NCBI GenBank assembly: GCA_045837725.1 | Contig: JBEWZL010000306.1 | Coordinates: forward strand, 1-64,000 | Direction of reading: 5' to 3' | Origin: Vermamoeba vermiformis | Lineage: Eukaryota; Tubulinea; Echinamoebida | DNA: 64,000 nucleotides | Shown here: one piece after another, positions 1 through 13,086 of the stretch | Numbering within the stretch: position 1 is the stretch's first letter | How the letters are laid out: the number at the start of each line of letters is the position of its first letter | Made by a program: the position numbers and the translations under genes | The notes under the pieces: generated by a model | Told to the model about the DNA's origin: nothing | Seen by the model: the letters and a program-made list of their open reading frames with translations, nothing else | Databases searched by the model: none

Positions 1-479
1 GCAAGTGATCGCCGTGCATGCTAAATTTACTTGCCTACGAAGAGGGACATGTTGTGTACTGTAATAGCATAGAAGAATAACTGAAAAAAACGAGTAGAAA
101 ACTTTTCTTAGACTGTGGCAATGCTTATTTTACTCGGCTCAGAAAATTCTGAGTAGATGCATCCCTAATTGTCGATAAAGAGTGAATTAAGCAATAGAAC
201 GATACTCAATTGATTATTAGTATCAATTCTTCTGAACTCTATTTATTATAATACTAAAAACATGTTGGTTCAACGCTTATTCCTTTTTAAAGTTTGTGAA
301 TCCAAAAATAGATCTGGTCAGACGACACACGGCAAAAATTAAATCACGAAAGTTGAACCACATACATACAGTACCACAATGCCGCTATGTCCGCAACGTA
401 ATATTATAATACTCATTTGTAAGCAACGTCAGGCTGGGACTGGATCGAATACCGTTCACGTCCCATTAATTGCGGCTGG
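1..479. other. Intergenic, upstream of first gene
   Basis: No convincing reading frame, RNA gene or repeat is visible. The stretch is AT-rich and probably contains the 5' flank and leader of the plus-strand gene beginning at 480. Confidence 0.5.
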
Positions 480-2475
480 ATGGTCGTTAAAACGGTATTA
501 CTAATTATATTTATACAAGGTTTAATATGGAGCAGCATGGCGTTGGAAATTTTGAGCCCGCCAGAATTTGCTGGTATTGTACGTAAAGCGATAAATTTAA
601 TGGAAGAGGTCATAATAATATTCTCAACTGGATCGAATCTGTATTGAATTTAATTTTAATAATCAACATTTTAAAGGAGATGCGCAGTTATTAAAATTTA
701 ACCGGCATTTTTTCAGACTTTCCTAACGCCGCGGCAAACTCTTTTTGGTCCTAAAGATTTTCAGTTCAATATTACAGCGCCATTAGCACTATACAACAGC
801 TCAAATCTGGAAAACAGGTTGGATTTGGATCTAATGTCAATTTTCAAATTCGCGATTATGATTCTAATGCATTTATATCGTTCCAATTACAGCATTATGA
901 TATTCGACAGCCCAAGATACCCACAAATGCTTGAAACAGTAAATAGAGTTGGATCGATCGTCGGGATCATCACGTTTAGCGGATTCGGTCCATGTAAGTC
1001 AATTTCGTAAAATCAAATCAATCATCTCAATATACATTACGAATTTTGTTAATGTTTCGTTTGCCCGGTGTTGCGGTTGATCGATTTACGAAATGTAAAT
1101 TTTCCTTTTTTGGCAAAATTCCCAAGGCAACGGGAGCTACCGCGGCAGATTCAAAAATGGCTATGTTACTTATCATTTATATTTATTCTAGTGGATATTC
1201 CTGGTATCAACAACTATGTAGTGGAGTATGGCTTTTTTCCTGACGTAACAACGCCTGTGGTTCAAGCCTCGCCACCAAGACTGGCGCAACTTCAACAATA
1301 CTTAGTAGATGGCTATAATATTACAGTTAGAATAACTTCCGGAGGTAAGTGGATTCGAATAACCAATTATGGCAAAAAATCGAAATCGGATGCACTGCTA
1401 ATCATTCATTGCCAGATTACAATGCGTGGGATGAAATGATGAATTCAGGCGCTGTAATATTTTTCTCGGTATTTATGTCGGCTTTTACGCTGACTTGCCT
1501 CGTTTTGGCCGTTTACAAATTCGCTGTGTTTGCCAAGATCAAGGGCTGTCAACGGGGTCAATTTACCGTCACTCAAACTATGCTAGTGTTAGAAATGGTC
1601 GGAAATACTAGTAAGTAGGATGTTATAGTCAGTCAAATAGCGGGATCTAATAAATTTTTTTGTTAGTTCGATTCTTGTCAGTTGCGGTGGATCCGCTCAT
1701 GTCCAGAAGAATTTATCCGTTCATGTTGAACAATCTACTAATAACACCCCACTGGCCCTTCTTAATCATGAACTTAATGCTCGTTAGTTTGTATTGGTAA
1801 GTCGTTGTTAGCGACGTCAAACCAGTCTAACCAAATTAGGCACGAACTCATGGACAAGAACACGGTGAAAATTAACAGAAATTTAAAGAAATTCAAAAAG
1901 CCGTTTTGGGCCGTATTCGCGGTATTTTTAGCCCTGGAACTTGCACAAAGTATTTTACGAGGAGTTTCATTTCCGATCACCCTCTTCCTTATCATCATTG
2001 GTATATTCTACGTTATAGTTGGATTGGCTTGTATCATCTTTTATTATATCACGGGCGTCAAGCTTACGCGGTCACGTAAGAAGATGAAAGTCGAGGTTAG
2101 CCAGGGACGCGCCAAACGATTGACAAGAGTACGTGTTGACACGTGTCAAAAAACTTAACGACCGAAGTTAACTTTCGTGTTCTATTCTAGGCTACTACGT
2201 TTATCTATACAAGCACAGCAGGTGTTATTCTATGGTTAGCGGCGATCGTTATCGGAGGCTTGACGGATCTGATCTGGCAGCCGTGGGGATACTACGGAAT
2301 GTGGTTCACAACCTACTTCACCACAACTTTTACAAGTTTGATGATTTTGCTCACCATTCAAGAACCAAGACCGTGCGGCCCATTGAGCTCTATCGACGAA
2401 AGCAAAAAAGCTAATCGAAGCTCCATTAAAATGCAGACGCAACCGAGTTTGCTATCTGCTAATGCTGGAGAATAA
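480..2475 (+). CDS. PA-like ectodomain seven-helix membrane protein (family copy 1)
   Basis: Seven exons: 480-578, 717-993, 1192-1344, 1416-1610, 1667-1796, 1840-2128, 2191-2475; about 475 aa. All phases join in frame. The start gives a signal peptide (MVVKTVLLIIFIQGLIW). Residues about 34-175 resemble a protease-associated (PA) domain: a VGIITFSGF core strand and a later PVVQ strand. An NAW motif precedes helix 1, a YWHE motif ends helix 3, and seven hydrophobic segments follow, with a polar cytosolic tail. The same layout occurs in the genes at 13087, 19127 and 36977 (minus), so this is a local family. It is probably a plasma-membrane or endomembrane receptor-like protein, but no ligand or known GPCR class can be assigned. 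The last intron begins with a 14-base palindrome. Confidence 0.75.
2136..2149. promoter_or_regulatory. Palindrome TTGACACGTGTCAA
   Basis: Perfect 14-base palindrome with the 12-base core TGACACGTGTCA, lying eight bases inside intron 6 of the 480-2475 gene. The core has a CACGTG E-box/G-box centre, the type of site bound by bHLH or bZIP dimers. Five copies of the core occur in the window. A regulatory role is inference. Confidence 0.4.
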
Positions 2476-2690
2476 ACATGTAATTAATAATTCTTAATCA
2501 ATCAAAATTAGTTTATTTTGGGTATTTTTTTTTTATGTACATTAGTTTTGGTTTCGTTTTCTTTGTTGTTTTCAACTATGGCACAAAATTAATAAGTTAC
2601 TTTAATACAATTTTCTTTTCTTGGTTGTTGGTTTTGTTTTGTTGTTGTTCGTATTAATTTTACATTTTCTTGTTGTTGTTTTCTTTTGTC

Positions 2691-5600
2691 TTAATCGTTG
2701 TTCGATTTTTTCCTCTCAAGTTGCGGCTCAAGGAACATCGCTAATTTAATTTCGCCGTAATGTTGGAATTCACCCGAGCTGTCAATAAACGTTCTTTGCG
2801 GCATTGACACGGGTCTAAAAATACAAAATGAGAATTTGATCCAGATTCGTGAAAAATTCGATTGTCTAATTCAAATTTGACTTAGACTTACCTTCCATTG
2901 CCATCCACGTGTGCATAATGACAGTTATCGCCAAATTTGCAAGTTCCTTTTCCAAAGTCAAAATACTTGCACGGTATCTTCGTCATTTTTTCGCGGTAAC
3001 TGGCGACCAAACTGTTCTTTTTGGGACCTTCAGACACGTACGTCGGTGATGGCACAATGTACGTGCTGACGGCCGAGCACTTGGGATGCGGGCATTCGGA
3101 CGATTGGTTGTCTTGACGCCATTGTTTAATGCACGGAACGCAGTAGATGTGATTGCACGTCACTGTCAAAAAAACAGATAAGCAACTTTAATAATATCAA
3201 AAAAGGTTATATTCGAGAAATTCTATCAAGGGACTTACCTAAGAGACCGAATTTTCTTCCGTTTTCAATAATTCTTTCGTTACAAATGCCACATTCGTAG
3301 TCTCTTGACGTTTCAATGTCTCGTTGTCTCTGTTGCTTTTCCTCGCACACTGCGATGTGCTCTAATGATAACATGTTAATACTCGTCCTTCTGTTAATAA
3401 CATCAAAGCGAGACCGAACAGGATCCACATCCAGTTCGCAGGATCCTTTCGCTCTGTAGCTGATACTTACTCTCGTTTTGCGACGTGTCACCAGGGATCA
3501 AACAAGGCTTGCCACACATGTCACACACATCTCCGTGAATGTTTCTGCACGTGTCACCATATCGACATTTGCCATCAATATGGAACGTGCACAGCGTCTT
3601 GCCCTTTTTGCCTGGCGGACTTCCCGAGAGCTTCATGGACTGCGACAACGAATCCGAATAGAACGGGGGAGAAATGTCTTCGAAGGGTTGATCGTACGGC
3701 TCGATTTGTTCGACGGGAGATCCGTTGTTGACGTTTTGTCCAAACTTGTTGCTATTGACTGCTGTTTCAACGAAGACGATCTTATTGACACTCGTGCTCA
3801 TGTGACTGTTCGGCGAGACTGTTCCGTGCTTGGGCAATGATGAGCCGTAGGGCGATGTCAAACTGCTGGGGACTGACACGGGTTGATGCAAGAAGTTCAT
3901 GATTGGTCGATTAGCACTGACCACGTGACTCTCACCATTGCGTGGAGTGATCACGATATCTTCTTCAGCGAATGACTCAGGCTGACTCTCGTCCGTGGGT
4001 TGATCATAGGGCACTTGGAACATCGGATCGAACTCTTCTTCGCCGGTCACTTGGACTTGGCTGCCACCAGAGGAAGCATTGATGATTGGTGGATTAACGA
4101 CGCGTGTGGTCGGCGAGAGCAGTGCAAAAGCAGGATCGTTTTCGGAGAACAACGAGCTGCTGCTGTCACTTCGATGAGCCTTGGCAAGACCGTGTGGAGC
4201 CACAGCGGCAGTTTGATTCACAGTGCCGCTATAGGACGAGACTGCGTGTCCAGTACGTGGGTTCTCGCGCGGAGAATTCAAGCCTGACAAGCGCGGGCTT
4301 TGAACGGATCCACCACTAGTGCCAGTGAAGATCGGTGACTTAAGCGGCAAATTGAAACCTGAATTACCCTTGTGCGTGTTGGAAGTATTTCCAGCGATCA
4401 AGTTTCCAGTTGGTGGTTGCGTCACGGATCCAGCTTGATTTTTCCAGATGTGCTCACTTCGCGAGGTAAACACATCTTCGAAGAACGTCGAGTGCGACAA
4501 TGGCGAGGCACTCTTTAAGAACAGAAAATCAAAGCTGCCCGAGTTATGTTGAAGACTATTAGCGCGCGATCGTTGGGCCATCGCAACTGCAGAGGATGTA
4601 GGGTAAGCGGATTTGCCGTGGTCTTCTTCTTCGTAAGATGAATCGTCGTCATCGTCGTCCATGCCCATATCAATAGACTTGGTAATTAAAATGTCCAAAT
4701 CTTCATCGTCGTCTTCAATCTCGAGTGGAGCTGGATGTGATCCTGCAGCTGAACTGGCTTGATGCGGATGTCGACCGTTCATAGAGCTGCTCGTGCCATT
4801 AGGCATGTTATTTTTGTTAGGCGGCGAATTGAATTCTCGCGAGGCATAAGGAGATGATTCCTTTCCAGCAAAAGACGTGGGATTCGGTGGTGATTGAAAT
4901 TGAGATTTTGGATTCGGAGGAGAAACTGTCGCATTGTCGTAAGAAGATGAACTTGTCTCGCCTAATGAATGCTCATTGGCAGATAAATTCAAGTTCTGGT
5001 CCTCAGACTCCACTTCGTCACTCAGATCGTCGTTCGGTTTCACATGCGCAAAAGGACACCTGAGAAAATAACAAAAAAGGCATTAATACCATAAAAATTA
5101 TTATTGGCGTATCTTTTCAATGCTTAAAATCACAAATTGAGCTAACGCAAGTATATTTTTAGTATTGCACGTACCGATCTCCGTTGCGGCAGAATCCGCC
5201 AGCATAGAACTTGCAAATTTGATTAGAACTTGATATTTTCTTGTGCAAGAAGGGGCACTTGCTGCCTTTAGCGCATTGACCGAGCTGTACCACAAAATTA
5301 AATATTAGTGTCTGATTTTTTAATTCGTGCACAGTGCTGGATCCCGTGGTCCGGATTCAATTTTCTCATTCAATAATTACGTGATAATAATGTATATATG
5401 ATACCACGCGTATTTACGTGGTATATACTAATTAAATTGTCATTTCCTAAACAAGATTCTTTGCGTTAAGAAAAAAATCACGATCTGCACCCCTTAACTA
5501 ATTTATTAAAGAAACCGAATTAATATCAAAATATCATTGTATTTGCTCGTAATATATTAGAAACAATATTAAAAATCCAAAAATATCAAAGGGAGAATTC

Positions 5601-5748
5601 GCAGGACAATTTCAAGTCAGTTGTTGTTCCGGGCTGTGACTGCCCAAAATATTCATTGAATATAAATTAGATATTATATGAGCTAGCTACTTACTTGATA
5701 GAATTTACAAGGAGTATTAGAGGCTGAAGTACTGCTATTATTGCCCAT
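2691..5748 (-). CDS. Makorin-type RING E3 ubiquitin ligase with CCCH zinc fingers
   Basis: Six exons on the minus strand: 5748-5695, 5284-5175, 5059-3471, 3361-3239, 3162-2892, 2814-2691; about 756 aa. Order of domains: two CCCH fingers (residues about 14-32 and 42-60), a disordered Ser/Asn/Asp-rich stretch of nearly 480 residues with an acidic run, a third CCCH (CTFHIDGKCRYGDTC...H), a makorin-type CDMCGKPC segment, a C3HC4 RING (CGIC ... CNHIYCVPCIKQW ... CPHPKC) and a fourth CCCH (CKYFDFGKGTCKFGDNC...H). This order is diagnostic of makorins, RNA-binding ubiquitin ligases. It is longer than most makorins because of the disordered insert. The start chosen is the ATG just before the first finger; the exon is open to 5804, so a further upstream coding exon is possible. 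Confidence 0.88.
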
Positions 5749-5804
5749 GTCGTACTCTGCAGATCGGCTCGAGTGATGCGATCCAAAAGAATTCTCTGGA
5801 GAGC

Positions 5805-7152
5805 CTAATAAAGCAATTAGCAAATGCCAATATACCACTTGAATAAGTTATTAATAATATGGCAAATATGCAAATGCAAAAGATTATTTGAGGGCGTCTA
5901 AATACGTTACAAGATCGCGCGGCAATTACAACGGATTTAAGAACGTAATCCGCAGCTTGATATGTGGGCAATCTAATCGCCGGACAATAACAAAATAAAT
6001 TACGTGAACCAACAATGATTTTGTCCGCGTGACAATTATATAATTTAAAAATGTGTAATGACAAATAAAACGGATGGGAAATAATAAAATTTCTGAAACA
6101 CAAAAAACATATTGCACAAAAGAATTTTTACGTATACGAGCCTTTAAGTAAATATTATTGGTTTAGAATATTAATAATGCCCACAAAATAATTCTTACTC
6201 GTCGAGATTTACTCGATCATTCTAACTTGAGAAATTTGCGTAATAACTATTAGAATTTGAGTATGAGCCAGAAAATATTATTTCTATGCTTTAAATTATG
6301 CATATATCATGTTATTTTCGCTTGCGGGAACAAATTTGAGGACAACGCGAATGCGTGTAGAGCGAAATCAGAACTTACTTTTCTTTGGTTTCATTTCTAC
6401 GCCCGTTTTCTTTTGACCGACTGCTATCCAACTTCCCTCATCTCTATTTCTATTATTCCTGCGTTAAAGGTTGAGTATCTTTATATTCAATTATATTTTA
6501 TGTTTCAAATCCAAATATAATTCGAGTCAAATTCATATTTACCCTAAAGCAATGTTTGCCATATTTTCGGCCTACTCCTTTTTTTTGATTTTTGATTTAT
6601 GACTACGCTTCTATTTTCTAATTGTTTCTGATAGTGAATGCAGGTCTGCAAGTCAGAACATTTTGTCAAACGATGATTGAATATCTATTAACAGCTCTTC
6701 ATAGCTCCTAGCTGCTTTTATATGTTTCTTTGTGGTTGCGTGATCGTTTTTTGATTGTTAATTGAAGGGACTTTTCGGCGCATAATTTTGAAAGGTAAAA
6801 ATAGAAACAATTTTTTGACTTAAGGACTTTTTCCTGTATCAAAGCATCGATTGTCGCTAATAGAAGCGCTGGGCACCAGCGTTGAAGCTAAGGCGTTGAA
6901 ATTATTAGAAACACAAAGATCGTTACAAATCTGCTTAAATTTTCGCCGACGGAAATGTGCGCCAAGTGATCAGCATTATACTAAATACTAATCACCTATG
7001 TACGTATTATTATTGGGTCTTTTCGACGGCTGTTCATCGATAAGGCGGATTTCACCCGCGATCAAAAACAAATTCTCAACCGCTCGCTTACAATGATACA
7101 ACATATTACAATTTTATATATAATCGAACATTAACGATTAATTCTTTGCTTT
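5805..7152. other. Intergenic region, 1.35 kb
   Basis: AT-rich DNA between makorin and the small zinc-binding gene, both on the minus strand. It should hold the makorin promoter and leader, possibly a short 5' coding exon. I see no tRNA, conserved frame or clear repeat. Confidence 0.4.
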
Positions 7153-7806
7153 TTAATGGTGATTTGAAACTTTGGGCTGACCTGCAACGAGTCTCACTTC
7201 ACCCGTGACATGATTGACTCTGATACCGGCTTTTTTGCCGTCAGGACCAGCACCAACCTATTCATAATCATTAGATATGTATTGGTGATAGTATACAATG
7301 GCCCCGCAAATTTGTAAAAAGATTCTGCACGCAGATTTGCAAAGATTTTTTGCGATTGACGAGTGAGCGATAGAAAATTGGATTTATCGTGTACCTCGAT
7401 TGAGCCAAGGTTCTCAGGCATCTTGGAAATGTACTCCTGTCGTCGCTTTTCGTCTTCAAGGCGATCTTTTTCTTTTTGGGCAGATTTCAATGCATCCAAA
7501 TCAACGCCTGAATCAAACTTGAATTAATTTATGAACGAGAGGTAAAGTAAACGTATGCCTAATGCACACAATTGAGAAAAGATTCCCAAATATTGAAATT
7601 TAATTTCGAAATATTTTATTTGTTTTGTGCTGGTGAAAGGCAACGAATAGTTGCACCACGCCAAAAATTATGATAAATTAATATATTTTATTATTTTAGT
7701 AATTACCTCGAGCAGAAGGAGTGCACTTAGCGTGGTATTGCTTGCCGTTTTCTTCGACTCCACCGAAACAGATGGCGGTGTTGCAAAAAGCACATTTATC
7801 GGCCAT
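7153..7806 (-). CDS. Small half-LIM zinc-binding protein
   Basis: Three exons on the minus strand: 7806-7707, 7507-7395, 7257-7153; phases join to give about 105 aa. The N-terminus has one zinc-binding half like the first half of a LIM domain: CAFC, 17 residues, then HAKC. The middle is a charged helix (KSAQKEKDRLEDEKRRQEY), followed by a glycine-rich tail with GPDGKKAG and VTGEVRL. Soluble, no signal peptide. I do not recognise the family; a protein-interaction role is only a guess. The initiator is the first ATG, directly before the zinc motif. It diverges from the F-box gene at 8126. Confidence 0.72.
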
Positions 7807-8125
7807 TCTTTACTTAGGTATGCTTATCTATACCTTATTGATTATTAATTATTAAAATAACGCGGTTTTGAAGTATAATCTTCGTCAGCCCTGGTAGATT
7901 ATCATTGATCTCAAAATTTCGTCTTGTACCCAGATCTAATCAAAAAGGAGGACGGCACCATGCTCGAATAATAGAAGATATGAGTATAATGTGGTGCTGT
8001 ATCAACTTCTGTGATTCGCGGAGCTCAAATAAGACCGCTCGGAAAGGATAAAAATTGTCTCGTGAGCTCGTTTTATCAAACCCATTTCAAGTAAGTAGGC
8101 ACCATAGATCACACGAAAATAACGT
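7807..8125. promoter_or_regulatory. Divergent intergenic promoter region
   Basis: The 319 bases between the divergent starts at 7806 (minus) and 8126 (plus) must contain both promoters. No specific element stands out. Confidence 0.4.
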
Positions 8126-9542
8126 ATGGAGCCTATTGGGTTATCTAAAGCAGACAATTACTGGCAGGCAAGTACTGCTTTGCTCGATCCGAACGATCTT
8201 GTAATTTTCGTTAAACTCACTTAAAATTAATTATCTCGTGCATAACAGTACCTCCCGCCGGAAATATCCATCTATATTTTCCAATTATTAGACGCCAAGT
8301 CCTTGACCCGCGTGCAATTCGTCAACAAACATTTCTATGGCTTATGCTGGGACGATTCCCTTGATTCTCTGCACGTATTAAAGAGGACAATTAAGCGGAG
8401 ATTACAACGAGATAAGGATAGGAAAAAAATAGGTACGTTCTTTGCGCATGTAAAGATTATTTTTTATTGCCTTCTTATGAAAAATTCAAATCCAGTCGAA
8501 AAATTAGGCCTTTATCGAAATTAAAGATGATAAAATATTTATTTATCAATAACGCTTCACATAAATGTCCGAAGCGAACGCGGCCATTTTGTTGCACAAA
8601 CGGAACGGGATCCGCTTTCTTTCCAACCAAATTTCGTCGTAATTTTGTCTACTTCTATTATTATCGGATAATATAATCGTTGCAAATGTACCTAATACTT
8701 CCTTTTACGATAACAGAGGAGAAGTGCACGCACATTGGAGACGTCTATATTTCTGGATCGACGCAAGCGAAGGTTTCTTTGCTTTACATCTTCTGGGTGT
8801 CCATCAATATCGCGCAGTATGTTATGATATTGCTAACTTATGGCAGATTCGTATTGGACAACTTCAAAGACAGTCCGTTCCAGCACGGTACGTTTGACGA
8901 GATCCCAAGTCTTTAGATCTTTTCCTCTTACCTCTTAAAAGTGAAATTACCAACCCTCATTGGGTTTATGGAAATCTTGAGAGGTTGAATCTTTCAATCT
9001 GTTCGAATAATAGAATTTAACGAATTCTCGATCGGTGGATGTCGTACTAATTCGTGTATTGTTCTATAGCTTTCCTGGCCTTTATGATCTTGCAAATAGT
9101 ATGCTTCTATCCAACACTAGCGCGCATCGTACTTTGCGTTCGTCCGTTCTTTTTCGAGCCGTTCAAACTCTCCGCTGAAGCAGCATCCACACTGGAGCCA
9201 ATTTTAGCGACAGCATTCGTCATATTACTGTCATTGTGCCTTAGCTTCGATCAAACGAACCCCTTACTTATTGCTGCAGTAGCTGTGGGCTGCTTATCGT
9301 TTTTGATACCAATTATAGCGACGATAAAAATAGCGTGGTGTAATGCCCTATGGAATCGGATGTATCCCGATAGAACGCACCAAGCCAAGTTGTCAAGGCT
9401 ATATGCACTAACAGCGTATATTAAGAAGTTAACGAGGCCTTGTGGACCTAGTTTCGAGACTACAGTTGACGAAGTCGATGAAATGCGAAAGAATCAAGCG
9501 AGAATTAGCGCGAGGATCGTTGATGCCGCTGATAATGTTTAA
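8126..9542 (+). CDS. F-box protein with four predicted membrane helices
   Basis: Four exons: 8126-8200, 8249-8432, 8717-8887, 9070-9542; about 300 aa, phases consistent. Residues about 26-65 match an F-box: LPPEISIYIFQLLDAKSLTR followed by VQFVNKHFYGLCWDDSL. A basic helix and a linker follow. Four hydrophobic segments come next: two in exons 3/4 (FWVSINIAQYVMILLTY; AFLAFMILQIVCFYP) and two more in exon 4. The tail is charged. F-box proteins normally recruit substrates to SCF ubiquitin ligases, so this would be a membrane-anchored adaptor. The F-box only appears when exon 2 starts at the acceptor at 8249; a later acceptor would remove it and break the frame. Confidence 0.65.
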
Positions 9543-9818
9543 AAATAGCTATAATTATGTAATTGTTGTAAAAAGAAGATTAGTATTAAATATCATTTGA
9601 TAAAGAGAAACATATGACCTGATTAGTCTCCTTCAGCAAAAACATTCTCGTATATGTAGCTTTATATATTCGTAGTCTTCGCTGCTGTACTGCTTGTGGA
9701 TCAGCAGTAATTGTTACTGAAACGAAAGGTGGTAACTTGGTCTTGCGGTTCTAAGCTGCATAACAATGTCTTGCGGAAGGAATACAGTGTTCTATGCAAT
9801 TCTCGGCGTTTCTTTTTT
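9543..9818. other. 3' flank up to the inverted-repeat boundary
   Basis: Single-copy DNA between the end of the F-box/4TM gene and the first base of the left repeat arm. Similarity to the right arm stops abruptly near 9819. No gene seen. Confidence 0.5.
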
Positions 9819-10327
9819 ATGAAAATCTCCAACCAAAAGCTTCGCGATTGGTGCAAAATCACGTGGCCACGAAAAAACAAGTGCATCTGAGCTCGGGTAA
9901 TTTACGATTGGTCTATTGTAAATCGCTACGTCTATTTTTGCCATCCGACGTTGTTAAAAGTTTGGGATAAGGCAGAATTCCGAAAGTGTTATTTTTGATC
10001 TGAATTCCAGATAGCAGATTTGCGCATTGGGAACGATTGTTTTCTCAATGAAACGTTGCTAATGATCTTTATCGATGCATACCAAAGGCTTACATTTACG
10101 TTCCCTACGCATTACATCCCTTTTTTTCATCACCAAAACCACTTCTAAGCCAACGTCGTTTAATGCAAGAAGGTTTTTGGTTCAGTTAATCGAGGATTTA
10201 TCATATTTAAATGAAGGGTTGTAATAGATTTAGGATGATCTTGCTTGCGTATTATGTTTGGTTCGGGCGAAAAGAAAACAATGATCCAAAAATGATTTGT
10301 TTATTTTATAAATTGAGTCGAGCACAA
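9819..10327. other. Duplicated upstream flank of the PLB-like gene
   Basis: Non-coding sequence present in both arms (right counterpart 39736-40238). It differs by scattered substitutions and small indels. It should include the PLB-like promoter. No gene seen. Confidence 0.5.
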
Positions 10328-12813
10328 ATGAAGCCTGCTTTGGCCTTGTTTGTCCTCTTAGCCACTTGCTTTGGCATTAGGTAGGCGCTATCTAACGCGG
10401 GATGAGCGAAACACGAAATCTAACTCTTTTAAAGCTTGGCCGATCAGGGGACCGTCTTTCTTAAGGATGGCGAGTACATTTATGTTCCTGGTGTTCTCGA
10501 CACCGAAAAGGGTGGTAAGTTTCTTTTGATTAGTCGTTCAGAATTTTCTGGTTGTTTTTTAATAAGCGGATCCAATCAAATTTTGCTTCGTATTTAACTA
10601 ATATGTAAATAATAATTTTTAATCGTAGTTGCATGGGGTATTTTCCATAATGAGATGAATTTGACCGGTTGGGATCGTCTTTACGTCCACAGCTCTTTTG
10701 CTTATGAAGATCCCAAGCAAGTTTACGCAGCAGGATTTGTTGAAGGTAATAGATATGATTTTTGTAGCGAGAAAATCAATAATCGCTTATTACCCGATTT
10801 TATATTGACATTTATTATTTAGGTGCTATGACCGTTCCTCAAATCAATGTATATTACAGCCAAATTCAATATTTGTTCCAATCTTCATTACCTGATGGAG
10901 TTACCTACCAAGTACGTTCTACTTCGCAAAGCAGATTTGAAAACAAATCTTATCTAACCTTCATTTAGGAATTCATGAAGAAGGCTGGTGCTTTCTGTGA
11001 TACTCAAGAGAAGTGGATTCGCAACCAAGTCAAGAACAACAGACAGGACCCTTACTGGAGACAAGTACGAATCTTCGTGTCACGACGGATCTCTGCCTTT
11101 ATTTTTATTAACTATGGCGATGAATAGGTCGGCTACGTCTTGACTCAATTAGAGGGTATCTACGCTGGTTATGTCTACGCTACCACTCAAGCCGGAGGCA
11201 AGCCTGTATTCACCTGGAACCAATTGTACTTGATGTGTTTCATGCCTGACGTGAGCGGTAAGGACGAGTTTGTTGCCGATGTCAGGACGTTCTAACAGTA
11301 GTCTGGATAGATCTTGTGAACGTCGTCGATGCCTCTTGGCGCCCTAATGTTGGCAGCATGAGCCCTGCTGAATTGAAGGCTTACATCACCAAGCGTGACC
11401 ACTGCTCTTCCTTGGTTAAAGTTACCAGTGATTTGTCCTCTCTTTATGCCTGTAAGTCAATCCATTGCGCGTGTAATGTTAAGGGGCTTATTGTTAATAC
11501 GCTTTGACAGCTCACACCACTTGGTACGACTACGCTACTATGAACCGAATGCTCAAAGTGTACGACTTCCCTTTGAACGACCCCTCGACCACCTCCTTCA
11601 AGGTCTCGTTCTCGTCTTATCCCGCCACTCTTAGCTCTTCAGACGACTTCTACATCACTGACAGGTAAGTTCAAAACACGAGTGTCGCTTGACTACAATC
11701 TAATTTTGATGTTTAGCGGTCTGACTGTTATGGAAACTACCAACGACATTATGAACGATACTTTGTGGGACTTGGTTAAGCCTCAATCGATCTTCACTAC
11801 TTTCCGTGTTATGGTCGCAAACCGTATGGCCAAGAACGGAAAAGAGTGGGTTGAGATCTATGCTCGTGAAAACAGCGGAACGTAAGTACACTCCCAGCGA
11901 TGCTATAATGATTTGCTCATGTTTATTTAGTTACAACAACCAATGGATCGTAGTTGACTACAAGAAGTTCACTCCTAAGAAGCCCTTGCATGACGGTGCT
12001 TTGTGGATCCTCGAACAAATCCCTGGGTATGGTCGACACAACAAATCATATTAAGGCGTGTTACTAATGTCCGTTATTGTAGCATGACTGAATCAGCTGA
12101 CGTCACTCGCTACTTGGCCCTCGGTTACTGGCCCAGCTACAACATTCCTTTCTTCCCCAAGATCTTCGACATCTCTGGCTGTAAGTAACACTAGCATAGA
12201 TGTATTGCATAGTATTAACGTTAAACGTAGATCCTGATGCTGCTAAGAAAGATCCTACTTTGTTCTACGAGACTGCTCCTCGTGCCAATGTGTTCAGAAG
12301 AGACCAACACAAAGTTGCTGATTTGAGCGCCATGAAGAAGATCATGCGCTACAACAACTGGCAACACGACCCTCTCGCATTGGTATGATAATCAATGATA
12401 GAATCGTATTTTCGTGCCTTACTCATGCAAAATGATAGGGTGACCCTGGTAACCAGATCGCCAGCAGATTCGATTTAGAGCAACCCTCGAATCCTAAGTA
12501 AGGGCGAATCAATCACTAATATTGTGCAATATCATAATATGATTCTATTTATAGCGTGTACTGCGGTGGTGCTCTTGACGTCAAAGTAACAGATCAAGTC
12601 ATGTTCAAAGACTTTGCTTACATCGCTCAAAGTGGTCCTACTCACGACCAACAAGTAAGGAACAGTTATATATAGAGATATAACAAGGAACTAATTCTAA
12701 TACGCAAATAGCCCGTGTTCGTTTGGAGTCAAAATCCTAACTGCGCTGGTGTTCCTCACGCAGGTCAGCCAGACACTTGGAACTTCGATTGGATGACTTT
12801 CCGCGAAGAATAA
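10328..12813 (+). CDS. Phospholipase B-like protein (left copy)
   Basis: Fifteen exons: 10328-10380, 10435-10514, 10629-10745, 10823-10911, 10969-11064, 11128-11257, 11311-11451, 11511-11664, 11717-11881, 11931-12026, 12083-12180, 12231-12382, 12439-12497, 12555-12654, 12712-12813. They give 543 aa, the usual size of the family. The N-terminus is a signal peptide ([18 protein letters not shown]). Family hallmarks include DHCSSLVK, whose Cys (about residue 220) aligns with the N-terminal-nucleophile Cys of PLB-like proteins, SHTTW soon after, and RANVFRRDQ ... [12 protein letters not shown] near the C-terminus. Such enzymes are lysosomal or secreted amidase-fold hydrolases that remove fatty acyl chains from phospholipids. 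It is almost identical to the inverted copy at 37251-39735. Confidence 0.93.
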
Positions 12814-13086
12814 GAGCGATATATGCGAGTGACTTTGTAAGAGTATTCTTAAGCCACAAAGTCATAAATCGTAAGCTACGTTTCAGATCTTGAAAATTAA
12901 GGTGCTTCATTCATTATAAGTTTTCGAAACTTATTATACAGCAGTAATACTAGTTTTAGCCTTGCACATATAATTACTTTATTAGGTTTTGTGCGATTTC
13001 GGATTTTTTCTCCGGCGCAACGGTTTTTCTAACTCCAACGTTTTCATTTTTTTTGTACTACAACACTACAAAAACAATGGTTGATA

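Noticed and set aside
2500-2720. T-rich tract with TTGTTGTT repeats
   Set aside because: Lies between convergent 3' ends and looks like ordinary untranslated and flanking sequence; no inverted repeat or RNA gene.
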